From an uncultured Campylobacter sp. (lineage in GTDB: Bacteria; Campylobacterota; Campylobacteria; Campylobacterales; Campylobacteraceae), in NCBI RefSeq assembly GCF_937959485.1, contig NZ_CALGPY010000009.1, forward strand, positions 32,178 through 96,177: DNA of 64,000 bases, read 5' to 3'. Position 1 is the stretch's first letter. The number at the start of each line of letters is the position of its first letter. The notes below the pieces were generated by a model. That model saw only the letters and a program-made list of their open reading frames with translations. It was not told the origin of the DNA and did not search any database. This document shows positions 18,605-28,077 of the stretch, in pieces. Made by a program: the position numbers and the translations under genes.

Positions 18605-19606
18605 TTAAAATAACAGCGACGCAGGAACGTTTTTGCCGTTGTCACGCAAAAATAGCAGAATTTTAAACTTCTCAAACTCGTCGCCGTCGGCAAGGCTTAG
18701 CTGCTCTCTAAACTCGTCGATCATGCCAAGCTCATATAGCGCGTACAGATATGCCTCGGTTGCTTCTTGATTCTCGTTTTTGAGCCGCTCGAAAAAGGCT
18801 TTGTATTGCTCTGGAGCGAGATGATTTTTTAGCTTTTTAGCAAAGCCGATAAAATCCTGCTCGCTAAATTTTTCATTATTTACGAGATCGAAAAGTTCCT
18901 CGCTACTGATCTCAAAGCTCGCGTCATTCACCGCGCGATCCACTAAAATATTTACCTCGGCTATATCTTGAGGAATTTTATAAGCTTTGATCTTATCGTA
19001 GCTTCCTTTGGCAAGCGCTACGGCATAGGCTTTTTTAGTGATATTTTCACTATAAACGCCCTTGGTTTTTAAAATTTCATACGCATACGCAGGCTCGGCG
19101 TCGAGGCGATTGAGCTCGTTTTGCAAAAATAGTCCGTTATCTTTAGGGAGTTTATATTTTCGCAGATCCGCCACTTCGCCGTTTTTAACCTTCTCGATAA
19201 CGCCTATGACCTCTTTTAGATCCTCATTTTTGACGTCTATGCCGGTGCTATCGTACCACGGAGATAAAATTTTAGTAAGCTCGCTTGGGTCTTTAAAATA
19301 CTCGGTTTTAAAGTCTTTATTGGTATCAAGACCCAGCAAAACCTCTTTACTCATCGCATCATATGCGCTTAGATCCTTTGCGATCGCCCTTTTTGTGCGG
19401 TAAAACGCAAAGCTATGAAAAACGATATGAAAAATCGCCAAAATCATATATAAAATTAACGGCAGCACGATCCACACTGCCACAGGAAGCGTAAACGTAA
19501 AACCGAAAAGCCCCAGCGTATAGCTACTGCTTTGCTGCGTAAAAACTAAAATCGCGACGATTGCGATATAGACGATCGAATATAAAAAGAATTGCTTGGT
19601 TTTCAT
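18605..19606 (-). CDS. Conserved campylobacterial membrane protein (Cj0124c-like position)
   Basis: 333 residues. Two membrane helices near the N-terminus (about 4-22 and 35-66), then a cytoplasmic, mostly helical, charged domain of roughly 265 residues. The stop is 2 bases before the DksA-like gene's end region, so it is downstream in the same unit. The function is unknown; order dusB, membrane protein, dksA-like, rlmH, accD matches C. jejuni as I remember it. Confidence 0.7.
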   Translation of the reverse strand: MKTKQFFLYSIVYIAIVAILVFTQQSSSYTLGLFGFTFTLPVAVWIVLPLILYMILAIFHIVFHSFAFYRTKRAIAKDLSAYDAMSKEVLLGLDTNKDFKTEYFKDPSELTKILSPWYDSTGIDVKNEDLKEVIGVIEKVKNGEVADLRKYKLPKDNGLFLQNELNRLDAEPAYAYEILKTKGVYSENITKKAYAVALAKGSYDKIKAYKIPQDIAEVNILVDRAVNDASFEISSEELFDLVNNEKFSEQDFIGFAKKLKNHLAPEQYKAFFERLKNENQEATEAYLYALYELGMIDEFREQLSLADGDEFEKFKILLFLRDNGKNVPASLLF

Positions 19607-19608
19607 AG

Positions 19609-19965
19609 CTAACTCCTATTTTGCTTTTCCGCCTGTTCCTTGCACGAAATGCACAATCTCGCCTCCGGATTTACCTTAAGACGCTCTAAGCTTATCTGCT
19701 CGCCGCAGCTCTCACAAAGCCCATAAGTGCCGTTTTCGATGCGCTTAAGCGCGCTTTCAATCTCTAAAAACGCCTTTTGTTGATTAACATTGAGCGAGTA
19801 TTCGATGCTTAAATCCGTATTCATGCTCGCTACGTCAAAATCATCCGCAGCTTTATTCTCGCGCAATTCCGAAATTTCATTTACAGAGCTATTAATATTG
19901 GCGATGAGTTGCTCTCTTTTTTCTTCTAAAATTTTCTTGTAAAATTTCAACTCGTTTTTCTTCAT
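19609..19965 (-). CDS. DksA/TraR family zinc-finger protein
   Basis: 118 residues. N-terminal coiled-coil helices are followed by the C4 zinc finger with CESCGEQ and CISCKEQ near residues 83-108. The coiled-coil tip carries DDFDVAS, compatible with the acidic tip DksA uses in the RNA polymerase secondary channel. Likely role: transcription control in the stringent response, as for the C. jejuni DksA-like protein. It is in the operon with rlmH. Confidence 0.85.
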   Translation of the reverse strand: MKKNELKFYKKILEEKREQLIANINSSVNEISELRENKAADDFDVASMNTDLSIEYSLNVNQQKAFLEIESALKRIENGTYGLCESCGEQISLERLKVNPEARLCISCKEQAEKQNRS

Positions 19966-19974
19966 TCTTTCCCT

Positions 19975-20427
19975 TTATTTGTGATATGGATGGTTTGCGT
20001 TAATGCACAATGCGCGAAAAATTTGCTCAAAAAGCAAAAGTTTAGCGATTTTGTGCGCTAACGTAAGCCTGCTAAGACTAATTATTTTATCGGCTTTTGC
20101 CTTAAAATTTTCACTAAGCCCATAAGCGCCACCGATGAAAAACGACACGCTGCTCTTATCCTTTAGCATACTCGCAAATTCCATGCTATCTAGCTCCTGT
20201 CCGCGCTCGTCCAGAGCCACGACGTATCCGCTAAGGCGTGGTAGATAAGCTTCATCGTACGCCATAAGTGCGAGTTCGCGGGATGCTGCTTGAGCGCGAG
20301 CGATATTAGCGTTAAAAAACGTCTCATCTCGCACCGCGGCAAATTTAGCCGCCATTTTTTTATAATCGCTTATCTCGCTAGCGAACTCGTCCGCGCCCTT
20401 TTGGATGGAATTTACCGTTATCTGCAC
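19975..20427 (-). CDS. rlmH: 23S rRNA pseudouridine-1915 N3-methyltransferase RlmH
   Basis: SPOUT methyltransferase acting on helix 69 of 23S rRNA. 150 residues. The C-terminal knot contains VSFFIGGAYGLSENF and LSRLTLAHKIAKLLLFEQIFRA, which bind S-adenosylmethionine, and the end NHPYHK is family-typical. The start is GTG at 20427, overlapping the accD stop TAG by one base, so translation is coupled. Confidence 0.93.
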   Translation of the reverse strand: MQITVNSIQKGADEFASEISDYKKMAAKFAAVRDETFFNANIARAQAASRELALMAYDEAYLPRLSGYVVALDERGQELDSMEFASMLKDKSSVSFFIGGAYGLSENFKAKADKIISLSRLTLAHKIAKLLLFEQIFRALCINANHPYHK

Positions 20428-21326
20428 TACTCTTCGCTTCCCTCTTCGTGCAGCGATTTGTCACTCGTGTCGTCAATCTGCACAGCGTTTTTGCTCAGCA
20501 CGTTGATTACATCGCTTAAATACTGCCTCATCTCAGCTCTAGGAACGATCGCATCAATTAATCCGTGCTCGAGCAGAAATTCCGATCTTTGAAAGCCCTC
20601 CGGCAGATCCGCGCCGATAGTTTGCTTGATGACGCGCTGTCCAGCAAAGCCGATAAGAGCGCCGGGCTCTGCGATGATGATATCTCCCAGCCACGCAAAT
20701 GACGCACTCACGCCGCCCATCGTAGGATCAGTAAGAACGGAGATGAATGGAATTTTATGCTCGGATAAAATTTTAAGCGCGGCGGAGGTTTTGCTCATCT
20801 GCATTAGCGAAAAGGTGCTTTCTTGCATCCTTGCGCCGCCGCTTGCGCTTACGATGATTAGCGGCTCGTTTTTATCCAGACTGCGCTTTACGGCGCGCAC
20901 GATCTTTTCGCCCTCCACAGAGCCCAGGCTTCCGCCCATGAAGTTAAAATCAAACACCACGAGCTGAATTTTTTGGCGACTTATAGCGCCCTCGCCCGCG
21001 ATCACCGCGCTAAGCCTGCCTGTTTTTTCTTTGCTCTCGGCAATACGCTTTTTGTAGGATTTTTTATCGACGAATTTTAGCGGATCGACGGGCTGCAGAT
21101 TTTGATCGTACTCCACGAAAGAGCCTTCGTCGCAGATCAGATCGATGCGAGCCTGCGCGTCAAAACGAAGGTGATAGTTGCACTTCGGGCAAACGCTATG
21201 ATTTTGCTCGACCTCTTTGCTATACATCAGTGCGCCACATCCCGGGCACTTGATCCAATGCGTAGGAGCTTCGCTCGGCGCAGGTTGCGTCCTGCGTATT
21301 TTTGAAAATAGATCTCCAAAATTCAT
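20427..21326 (-). CDS. accD: Acetyl-CoA carboxylase carboxyltransferase beta subunit
   Basis: Transfers the carboxyl group from biotin to acetyl-CoA, the first step of fatty acid synthesis; works with AccA. N-terminal zinc ribbon CPGCGALMY...CPKCNYHLRF (residues 28-50), then the crotonase-type domain with SASGGARMQE and PTMGGVSASFA. 299 residues. It is first in the minus-strand unit accD, rlmH, dksA-like, with a -10 at 21368-21363. Confidence 0.95.
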   Translation of the reverse strand: MNFGDLFSKIRRTQPAPSEAPTHWIKCPGCGALMYSKEVEQNHSVCPKCNYHLRFDAQARIDLICDEGSFVEYDQNLQPVDPLKFVDKKSYKKRIAESKEKTGRLSAVIAGEGAISRQKIQLVVFDFNFMGGSLGSVEGEKIVRAVKRSLDKNEPLIIVSASGGARMQESTFSLMQMSKTSAALKILSEHKIPFISVLTDPTMGGVSASFAWLGDIIIAEPGALIGFAGQRVIKQTIGADLPEGFQRSEFLLEHGLIDAIVPRAEMRQYLSDVINVLSKNAVQIDDTSDKSLHEEGSEE

Positions 21327-21362
21327 ATGATTTCCTTTAAATTCTATGAAATGAAACTTCTG

Positions 21363-21368
21363 ATTATA
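21363..21368 (-). promoter_or_regulatory. -10 element for accD operon
   Basis: TATAAT on the minus strand, preceded by a T-rich stretch, about 37 bases before the accD ATG. Confidence 0.5.
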
Positions 21369-21419
21369 ACCTAAAATTCTTTATTTAAATTTATATGTGA
21401 ATTTCGCTAAAATAGGAAA

Positions 21420-22034
21420 ATGCAAGGATTTATATTAAAAACGACCAATGTTAGGGATGAGGACTGCATCGTGGACGTGCTAAGCGAAAGTGCGCTCGTG
21501 CGTGCGTATCGCTTTTACGGCGCGCGCCATTCAAACATCATCCAGGGCTATAAAATCGACTTCGAGCTCTCGCAAAATCAAAACTTCCTCCCTCGTCTTA
21601 GCGGTGTGATGCATCTAGGATACGCGTGGCTAGGAAGCCGCGAGAAGCTGCTATTTTGGCAGCAGTTCATGCGGCTTTTACACGCGCATCTAAAAGATGC
21701 CGAACATCTGGATAAATTTTATTACGAGCTGCTAAACCACGCTGCTATGCGCTTTGGCAAACAAAATCCGCGCCGCATAATCGTAGAAAGCTACGCCGAA
21801 ATTTTAAAATTTGAGGGGCGCTTGCACGACGAGCCATATTGTTTTTTATGTGATGAGGAAATTTTAGAAAATATCGCGCTATGCCGCGGTTTTTTGCCCG
21901 CGCACGAGCATTGCGCGCAAAGAGCGGGCTTTGCGCAGGATGAAATTTTAGAATTTTTACGAAGCAAAAAGACGCTAAATTTAAACGACGAAACGGCAGA
22001 GAGGCTCTACGACATAACGCTTGAGGGACTTTGA
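21420..22034 (+). CDS. recO: Recombination protein RecO
   Basis: Mediator that loads RecA on gaps in the RecFOR route. 204 residues: an N-terminal OB-fold starting MQGFILKTTNVRDEDCIV, then a helical domain with four cysteines or histidines (CFLCDEE, CRGFLPAHEHC) that may bind zinc. This short form is typical of Campylobacterota. It is divergent from accD; a TAAAAT at 21408 sits only a few bases before the ATG, so its promoter is uncertain. Confidence 0.88.
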   Translation: MQGFILKTTNVRDEDCIVDVLSESALVRAYRFYGARHSNIIQGYKIDFELSQNQNFLPRLSGVMHLGYAWLGSREKLLFWQQFMRLLHAHLKDAEHLDKFYYELLNHAAMRFGKQNPRRIIVESYAEILKFEGRLHDEPYCFLCDEEILENIALCRGFLPAHEHCAQRAGFAQDEILEFLRSKKTLNLNDETAERLYDITLEGL

Positions 22035-22203
22035 TCTGTAGCGCGTTTGATGTGGACGTAAAATTTCAAAACTCAAGTGCTAAATTTAAAATTTCGTAGA
22101 ATTTCAAAATTTCATGAACGGGCGGTTTTGTACTTTATCTGCCTTTTCTCGCGCAAAGCCAAACAATCGCATTGCGCGGGGTTTGCATTAAATTTTAACT
22201 GAA

Positions 22204-22770
22204 CTAGCTAAAAAGCTTTTTCATCGCCTTAAAAAACATTGCGGTGAGCGGATTTGATTTGCCTGAGACCTTTGCGATCCAGCTCTCATAGGTCTCGCCT
22301 TTGCTTTTTAAAAAGTCCACGAGCGCCTTTTGGCTAGCCTGCATACCGCCGTTTCTTTCAGCATCCAGCAATGCCCTATAAATTGGCTCTATAGTTTCGA
22401 TCGCGGATCTTGGTGGAGCCTTGCGAAATGCCGTGTATTCGGTGATCTGCCCTGTTACAGGGTCTTTTTTAGAAGTAAATTCTGTAATGACCCAATAAAA
22501 GCGCCCGTCTTTGGCTAAATTTTTAACCACAGCGGTAAAATCCTTGCCCTGCTGTATCGTATCCCACATGAGCTTAAACGCTATGCGCGGCATGTCCGGA
22601 TGTCGTATGATATTATGCGGCTGCCCCAAAAGCTCAAGCTCACTATAGCCGCAAATCATACAAAAATACGGATTTGCAAACGTGATAATGCCCTTCGGAT
22701 CGGTTTTGGAAACTATATAGCGCTTCTCATCGAGTTTGATCTCCTGATTAATTGGAGTCGGTCTTTGCAT
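22204..22770 (-). CDS. PAS-domain protein, CetB/Aer-type redox sensor
   Basis: 188 residues. The single PAS domain has ITFANPYFCMICGYSELELLGQ and HNIIRHPDMPRIAFKLMW, the FAD-PAS pattern of Aer and of the C. jejuni energy-taxis sensor CetB. The remaining 60 residues are helical with no signalling-domain motifs. In C. jejuni CetB works with the membrane transducer CetA, whose gene is adjacent; no such gene is present here, so any partner must be elsewhere. Stand-alone gene. Confidence 0.82.
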   Translation of the reverse strand: MQRPTPINQEIKLDEKRYIVSKTDPKGIITFANPYFCMICGYSELELLGQPHNIIRHPDMPRIAFKLMWDTIQQGKDFTAVVKNLAKDGRFYWVITEFTSKKDPVTGQITEYTAFRKAPPRSAIETIEPIYRALLDAERNGGMQASQKALVDFLKSKGETYESWIAKVSGKSNPLTAMFFKAMKKLFS

Positions 22771-22891
22771 TTTTAATCCTTTGCTTAAAAATTTATTGCA
22801 GAGTATATAAAATTTTTCTTTTCAGAAATATTAAATTTTCGTTAAATTTTTATAAATGTTAAATCTTTAAGTGAATTTTTAAAATTTAATG

Positions 22892-22897
22892 TATAAT
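22892..22897 (+). promoter_or_regulatory. -10 element for the MFS exporter gene
   Basis: TATAAT 30 bases before the TTG start at 22927, with AT-rich DNA upstream. Confidence 0.45.
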
Positions 22898-22926
22898 CTC
22901 AAATCAAAATTTCAAAAGGCGGCGCG

Positions 22927-24159
22927 TTGAAAAATCCCTTCCTATCGCTTAAATACTCAAATTTTAGAATTTATTGGATCGGGATGAACCTCTCGCTGAT
23001 CGGCTCTTGGATGCAAAGCGTCGCGCTGCCGTGGCTAGTGCTAAGCATCACCGCAGACGCTTTTAAGGTCAGCCTTGTAGCCGCGGCGCGGTTCTTGCCC
23101 GCGCTACTTTTTACGCCATTTTCCGGTGTACTGCTCGATAAGTTTAATCGCAAAAAGATCCTTTTGCTCGCTCAAATAGGCATGGCGGTGACCGCTTCAA
23201 TTTTCGCAGTTATGAGCTTTTGTGAGCTATATTCTTTCGGCAAAATTTTATTTTGCGCTTTTGCAAGCGGCATCTTTACCAGCATGGACGCCCCGAGCCG
23301 TCAGTCGATGGTAAAAGACCTCATCGACTCGCCCCGCGATCTAGCCAACGCCATAGCGTTAAATTCTATGTCCTTCAACGTCGCTCGTATTGCAGGACCC
23401 GCACTTGCTGGGATCGTGATGGCGCTGTGGGGCGTGGGCTTTTGCTTTTTATTTAATGCACTTAGCTTTTTAGGCATCATCGTTTCGCTGTTTTTCATAA
23501 AAATTCCGCCATCCGCTACTACGCTATCTAGCAGAAGCGGAGGCGTTTTTGCCTCGATCGGTGCTGGAATTTCGTATGTATCGCACAAAAAAACTCTAAG
23601 CGAGCTAATGATAATAGTGCTTATCGTAGCGACGCTGGTGCCAAATTATAATGTAACGATCTCGGCACTCGTTAAGCTTAGCCTAGACGCGGATGAGCGA
23701 AGCTTTGGATATTTGATGTCGACTCTAGGCGTGGGAGCCTTTTGCGGCGCGCTTTTCGTAGCAGTCTTTGATAAACTTGGCATCCGTAAAATCAGATCGT
23801 GCGCGATCGCTATGGGGGTGAGCTTAGCTCTTACTGGGGCTGCGAATTCCTTCGCATGGGCTGCGGCAGGGCTTGCCGTAACTGGATTTCTTTTCGTAAT
23901 CACAAACTCAAGCATCAACTCCACCGTGCAAATGCACGTAAGCAACGAATTTCGCGGGCGTGTGCTTAGCTTATACGCGCTATTTTTAATAGGTAGTACG
24001 CCATTTGGAGCGCTCATATCGGGCTTCTTTACCGAGCTATTAGGCGCTCGCGTAGCCCTTGCGATCTGCGGCGCAATTAGCATTTTGCTACTGCTGGCTC
24101 TATTTTATGGCTTTAAAATACGGCGCAGGACGCATTTTATCTTTCGAGATAAAGTCTAA
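22927..24159 (+). CDS. MFS transporter, EntS/DHA3-like exporter
   Basis: 410 residues with about 12 membrane helices. The loop GVLLDKFNRKKILL near residue 75 is the MFS motif A, and SMDAPSRQSMVKDLI, ALNSMSFNVARIAGPALAG and NEFRGRVLSLY match the DHA3 group that includes enterobactin exporter EntS and macrolide efflux proteins. The substrate is unknown. The start is TTG with AAAGGCGG upstream. Confidence 0.82.
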   Translation: MKNPFLSLKYSNFRIYWIGMNLSLIGSWMQSVALPWLVLSITADAFKVSLVAAARFLPALLFTPFSGVLLDKFNRKKILLLAQIGMAVTASIFAVMSFCELYSFGKILFCAFASGIFTSMDAPSRQSMVKDLIDSPRDLANAIALNSMSFNVARIAGPALAGIVMALWGVGFCFLFNALSFLGIIVSLFFIKIPPSATTLSSRSGGVFASIGAGISYVSHKKTLSELMIIVLIVATLVPNYNVTISALVKLSLDADERSFGYLMSTLGVGAFCGALFVAVFDKLGIRKIRSCAIAMGVSLALTGAANSFAWAAAGLAVTGFLFVITNSSINSTVQMHVSNEFRGRVLSLYALFLIGSTPFGALISGFFTELLGARVALAICGAISILLLLALFYGFKIRRRTHFIFRDKV

Positions 24160-24244
24160 GCCAAAAGCTGCATTATCAAAATTAACCTTATTTTTACGAT
24201 GAAGCCTTAGAATTCCTACCGAAACTTAAAGGTAAGGAGTTTTT

Positions 24245-26509
24245 ATGAATAGACGAAATTTCTTAAAAAGCACCGCCGCGATCGGCACGCTAGCGACACT
24301 AAATCTAAATTTAAACGCTAGCGCGGTTACAGGCGGGGCGGAAAAGAAAGTCGCCAGCGTCTGCGAGATGTGCTCCTCGCGCTGTCCTATCGAGGTGACC
24401 GTCAAAGACGGCCGCGGCGCTCTCATCGAGGGCAACCACAGGTTTGCAAACAAAACCTCCGTCTGCGCTCGCGGCGGAGCGGGCATCAATCAGCTCTACG
24501 ACGATCAAAGACTCATTAAGCCGCTCATTCGCGTAGGCGAGCGCGGCGAGGGCAAATTTAGAGAAGCAAGCTGGGACGAGGCGCTTAAAATTTGCGCGCA
24601 GAGGCTGGACGAGATTTCGCAAAAATACGGTCCGCAAAGCGTGGTTTTTACCTCCAAAACGGGCGAGCACCATACTCAGATGATGAATTTCGCCTGTGCC
24701 TACGGCAGCCCGAACATCTACTCGCACTGGTCCTGTTGCCCGGTCACCTACAATATCGCCGTGCCGCACACCTTCGGCACCAACATGCAAAGAGACTACG
24801 GCGACGCAAAATATATCGTAAATTTCGGCCACAATCTTTTTGAGGGAATCGACATCTCAAAAACCAAAAAGCTCGCAAAAGCCGCGAGTAGAGAGGACGT
24901 AAAGCTTTTGGTGCTCGATCCGCGCTTTAGCGTCGTAGCTTCCAAAGCAGACGAGTGGCTACCGATAAAGCCGGGAACCGACGCGGCGTTTTTGATGGCG
25001 CTGATTCACGTCTGGCTGCGCGATAACAAATACGACAAAAAATTTATCGAACAATACGCCGTGGGGCTAGAGGAGCTAAGGGAGTCCGTTAAGGATACGA
25101 CGCCACTTTGGCAGGAGGCTATCACGGGCATCAAAGCGGACAAGGTAGAGCGCATCGCAAATGAAATTTACGCCGCGGCTCCCGCAGTCATAATCGATTG
25201 GGGTCATAAAACCACGACCGCCAAAGCCGAATACGTCCGCACGCGCGCCATCGCGATCGCAAACGCGCTGATGGGAAACGTCGAGAAAAAGGGCGGAATT
25301 TACTTCTCTAAAGACTCCAAAACCTTCAACGCGCTTTGCAAAGAGGATCTATTCCCTACCATCTCAAACCCAGATAAGGAGTTTAAAATTCCAAAGACCG
25401 CGCGCATCGACGGCTGCGGCGAGGAAGGTAGCGAAAATTTCTTCGTGCCGCGCAAACACGGCGTTTTAATGCAGATCGCGCCTACGATTTTAAGCGAAAA
25501 GCCTTACCCCGTAAAAGGCTGGGTCAGCACGCGCTTTAACCACCTCATCAACGTTGCAGGCGTGGATAAGAGCGTAGAGGCGATCAAAAAGCTAGACTTC
25601 GTGCTCGCAATCGACGTATATATGAGCGACTTTGCGTGCCTAGCCGACGTGATCTTGCCAGAATCCACGTATTTGGAGCGTGATGAGTCGATTCAAAACA
25701 AAGGCGGCACCGCGCCTGGATTTGTGATGCGAAACAAAGCCGTCGAGCCGGTGGGCGATACAAAGTGCGGCTATGAAATTTTTAGAGAGCTTGCGAGGGT
25801 GATGAAGATCGATAAAGATTATACCTGGAACAATATCGACGAATACCGCATGCAGCAAGCCAAAGGCAACGCCGAGCTGATCGCAAATTTAATCAAAAAC
25901 GGCTACGTAAGCTACAAGGTGCCGAAGCTGTATTACCGAGAGCCGAAGCTCGTGGCTAAATTTATCGATAAATATCCTGCCGCGGCGGAGTTCGTGGACG
26001 AAAACGGCGAGATGAGCTCGCAGATGAAATTTAAAACCCCGAGCGGCAAGATTGAGCTTTTCGCGCCGAAAGTGGAGGAGCTTTTCGCGGGATACGGCTG
26101 CTTAAACACCGAGGGTATGGACGTATTCGGCGGACACAAATACTGCCTAATGACCGGCAAGACCGCACTTCACACCAACGGCCACACGCAAAATGTCAAA
26201 ATTTTAAACGATATGATGAGCGAATCGCCGGTTTGGATCAGCCCAGCTTCTGCAAAAGCGGAGGGGCTAAAGACGGGCGATGTCGTGAAGCTTAAAAATA
26301 AATTCGGCGAGCAAAAGGCTAAAATTTTCGTCACGCAAGGCATCAGAGACGATTGCCTATTTTTATACCACGGCTTTGGGCACGTAAGTCCGGGGCTAAA
26401 GCGCACGAACGGCATAGGCACTAACCAAAGCGTCCTTCTCGATCCCGCTGCGGGTCCTGTGGTAAGCACGATGGTAACCAACGTCGGCGTCGATATAGTT
26501 AAAATTTGA
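24245..26509 (+). CDS. Polysulfide/thiosulfate reductase, molybdopterin catalytic subunit
   Basis: Large subunit of a PsrABC/PhsABC-type respiratory enzyme reducing sulfur compounds in the periplasm. Twin-arginine signal RRNFLKS (residues 3-9). [4Fe-4S] ligands are Cys40, Cys43, Cys47 and Cys74. A likely molybdenum ligand Cys lies in SHWSCCPVTYN. The C-terminal molybdopterin-dinucleotide domain includes TGKTALHTNGHTQN. 754 residues. The order catalytic, four-cluster ferredoxin, NrfD membrane subunit fits polysulfide or thiosulfate reductase; sequence alone does not separate these or exclude tetrathionate. The ATG has TAAGGAG upstream. Confidence 0.87.
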   Translation: MNRRNFLKSTAAIGTLATLNLNLNASAVTGGAEKKVASVCEMCSSRCPIEVTVKDGRGALIEGNHRFANKTSVCARGGAGINQLYDDQRLIKPLIRVGERGEGKFREASWDEALKICAQRLDEISQKYGPQSVVFTSKTGEHHTQMMNFACAYGSPNIYSHWSCCPVTYNIAVPHTFGTNMQRDYGDAKYIVNFGHNLFEGIDISKTKKLAKAASREDVKLLVLDPRFSVVASKADEWLPIKPGTDAAFLMALIHVWLRDNKYDKKFIEQYAVGLEELRESVKDTTPLWQEAITGIKADKVERIANEIYAAAPAVIIDWGHKTTTAKAEYVRTRAIAIANALMGNVEKKGGIYFSKDSKTFNALCKEDLFPTISNPDKEFKIPKTARIDGCGEEGSENFFVPRKHGVLMQIAPTILSEKPYPVKGWVSTRFNHLINVAGVDKSVEAIKKLDFVLAIDVYMSDFACLADVILPESTYLERDESIQNKGGTAPGFVMRNKAVEPVGDTKCGYEIFRELARVMKIDKDYTWNNIDEYRMQQAKGNAELIANLIKNGYVSYKVPKLYYREPKLVAKFIDKYPAAAEFVDENGEMSSQMKFKTPSGKIELFAPKVEELFAGYGCLNTEGMDVFGGHKYCLMTGKTALHTNGHTQNVKILNDMMSESPVWISPASAKAEGLKTGDVVKLKNKFGEQKAKIFVTQGIRDDCLFLYHGFGHVSPGLKRTNGIGTNQSVLLDPAAGPVVSTMVTNVGVDIVKI

Positions 26510-26520
26510 AAGGGGCGGTT

Positions 26521-27087
26521 ATGAAAAAACTCATAATGATTCACGACGAAAATTTATGTATAGGTTGCCAAGCCTGTTCGGTTGCGTGCGGGAATGAAAA
26601 CGGCGTACCGAGCGGCGTTTATAGGCTGCAAGTGCACGGCAAAACAAGCGGCGTTTTTCCAAATTTAAAGCTAGATTATTCGCGCGCCAGCTGCGTTATG
26701 TGCGAGGATAGCCCCTGCGTGGACGTCTGCCCTACGGGCGCTAGCTTTAAAACCAAAGACGGCGTAACGCTCATAGACGAGAGGCTTTGCGTCAGCTGCA
26801 AATACTGCATCCTAGCCTGTCCTTACGACGCAAGGTTTGTCGATCCCGTCACGCACGCTATCGGCAAATGCACCTTTTGCTACACGAACCGCACCAGCAA
26901 AGGCTTGCAGCCTGCTTGCGTAAGCGTGTGTCCGACCGACGCTTTGGTTTTTGGCGACGTAAACGACGCGAGCTCTGGGGTAAACAAGCTGCTAGCCAAA
27001 ACGAGTGTAGAATATCCGAAAGCGTATCTAAACACCAAACCGCGCCTAGCGAATATCAAAAACAAAAAAGGAGGACGCTATGAATAA
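26521..27087 (+). CDS. Four-cluster ferredoxin subunit (PsrB/PhsB type)
   Basis: Electron-transfer subunit between the membrane quinol oxidase part and the catalytic subunit. 188 residues with four [4Fe-4S] Cys groups: CIGCQACSVAC, CVMCEDSPCVDVC, CVSCKYCILAC and CTFC plus ACVSVC. I chose ATG at 26521, preceded by AAAGGGGC; an earlier ATG overlapping the upstream gene lacks such a site. It overlaps the next gene by 8 bases. Confidence 0.9.
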   Translation: MKKLIMIHDENLCIGCQACSVACGNENGVPSGVYRLQVHGKTSGVFPNLKLDYSRASCVMCEDSPCVDVCPTGASFKTKDGVTLIDERLCVSCKYCILACPYDARFVDPVTHAIGKCTFCYTNRTSKGLQPACVSVCPTDALVFGDVNDASSGVNKLLAKTSVEYPKAYLNTKPRLANIKNKKGGRYE

Positions 27088-28051
27088 TATGTGGGGCGAT
27101 ATGAGCCAATACTCTGAAATTTACTGGCCTTGGCCGATTGCGATCTATCTATTTTTGGCGGGTCTTAGCGCGGGAGCGACGATGGTGGCGCTTTTAGTCA
27201 AATGGAACCGCCACGAAAGCGAGCAAAATTCTATCTGGGATGCGATGATTAGAGCGGGCGCGATCACGGCGCCGCTTACGATCTGCGCGGGGCTTTTGCT
27301 TTTGATCTTTGATCTGGGCAAGCCTCTTACCTTCTATCTTTTGCTGATCAAATTTAACTTCGGCTCGGTGATGAGCCTCGGCGTGGCAGCGCTTTTAATC
27401 TACGTGCCGCTTAGCTTTGTATTTGCGCTATGCGTATTCGGCGAAGAAATTTGCAAATTTAAACTACTCGCCTTTCTGCGACCTATCGTAAATTTACTAA
27501 GCTCATTTGCCAAAGCTTCTAAAATTTTTGAGCGAGTTTTATTCGTGCTTGCTCTTTGCGTGGGCGCATATACGGGCTTTTTGCTAAGCGCGGTGATGAA
27601 AATTCCGCTTTGGAATACTCCGGTGCTGCCGATTTTATTTTTGCTGTCGGGCTTTTCCAGCGGCATCGCGGCGAGCATTTTAGTTGGACTTCTGTTTTTT
27701 AAAGGCTCGTTAAACAAAGATAGCATAAAATACCTTTTGGTACTTGATCTGCGCGCGATACTCTTTGAGATCCCGCTTTTGTTCATTCTATTTGTCGGGA
27801 TGTATTTCGAGGGCGGCACGAGCGCGCTTGCGGCACAACAGGCTTTGACGCACGAAATTTACGGTAAAATTTTCTGGATCGGCGTTTTAGGCACGGGGCT
27901 CATCGCTCCGATCATCATCGCCTTTACGGCGCTGAAAAACCACGCCTACAAGCCTGCGTTTATAGTTTTAAATTCTTTCGTCGTGCTTTGCGGCGTCATT
28001 CTGCTTCGCTACTTCGTTGTATATGCGGGGCAAATTTGCACGGGAGCGTAG
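27080..28051 (+). CDS. NrfD/PsrC-type membrane subunit
   Basis: Integral membrane quinol-oxidising subunit of the reductase. 323 residues with about eight or nine helices. It begins with YWPWPIAIYLFLAGLSAGAT, the family's conserved first helix. The ATG is preceded by AGGAGG and overlaps the ferredoxin gene. A 7-base-pair stem lies across its stop codon. Confidence 0.88.
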   Translation: MNNMWGDMSQYSEIYWPWPIAIYLFLAGLSAGATMVALLVKWNRHESEQNSIWDAMIRAGAITAPLTICAGLLLLIFDLGKPLTFYLLLIKFNFGSVMSLGVAALLIYVPLSFVFALCVFGEEICKFKLLAFLRPIVNLLSSFAKASKIFERVLFVLALCVGAYTGFLLSAVMKIPLWNTPVLPILFLLSGFSSGIAASILVGLLFFKGSLNKDSIKYLLVLDLRAILFEIPLLFILFVGMYFEGGTSALAAQQALTHEIYGKIFWIGVLGTGLIAPIIIAFTALKNHAYKPAFIVLNSFVVLCGVILLRYFVVYAGQICTGA

Positions 28052-28061
28052 TCTCGCTCCC
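28042..28061 (+). terminator. Stem-loop across the psrC-like stop codon
   Basis: GGGAGCG (28042-28048) and CGCTCCC (28055-28061) form a perfect 7-base-pair GC-rich stem with a 6-base loop containing the stop TAG. No T-run follows, so it is not a classical terminator. It may reduce read-through into the regulators or protect the reductase mRNA end. Confidence 0.45.
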
Positions 28062-28077
28062 AATTTAGGGAACGGGT

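Noticed and set aside
22150..22195. Possible terminator between recO and the PAS gene
   Set aside because: CGCGCAA and TTGCGCG pair but the loop is 15 bases and no T-run follows on either strand.
24175..24244. Possible hairpin masking the ribosome binding site of the reductase gene (CCTACC with GGTAAGG)
   Set aside because: Stem is short and needs a bulge; not enough to propose regulation.
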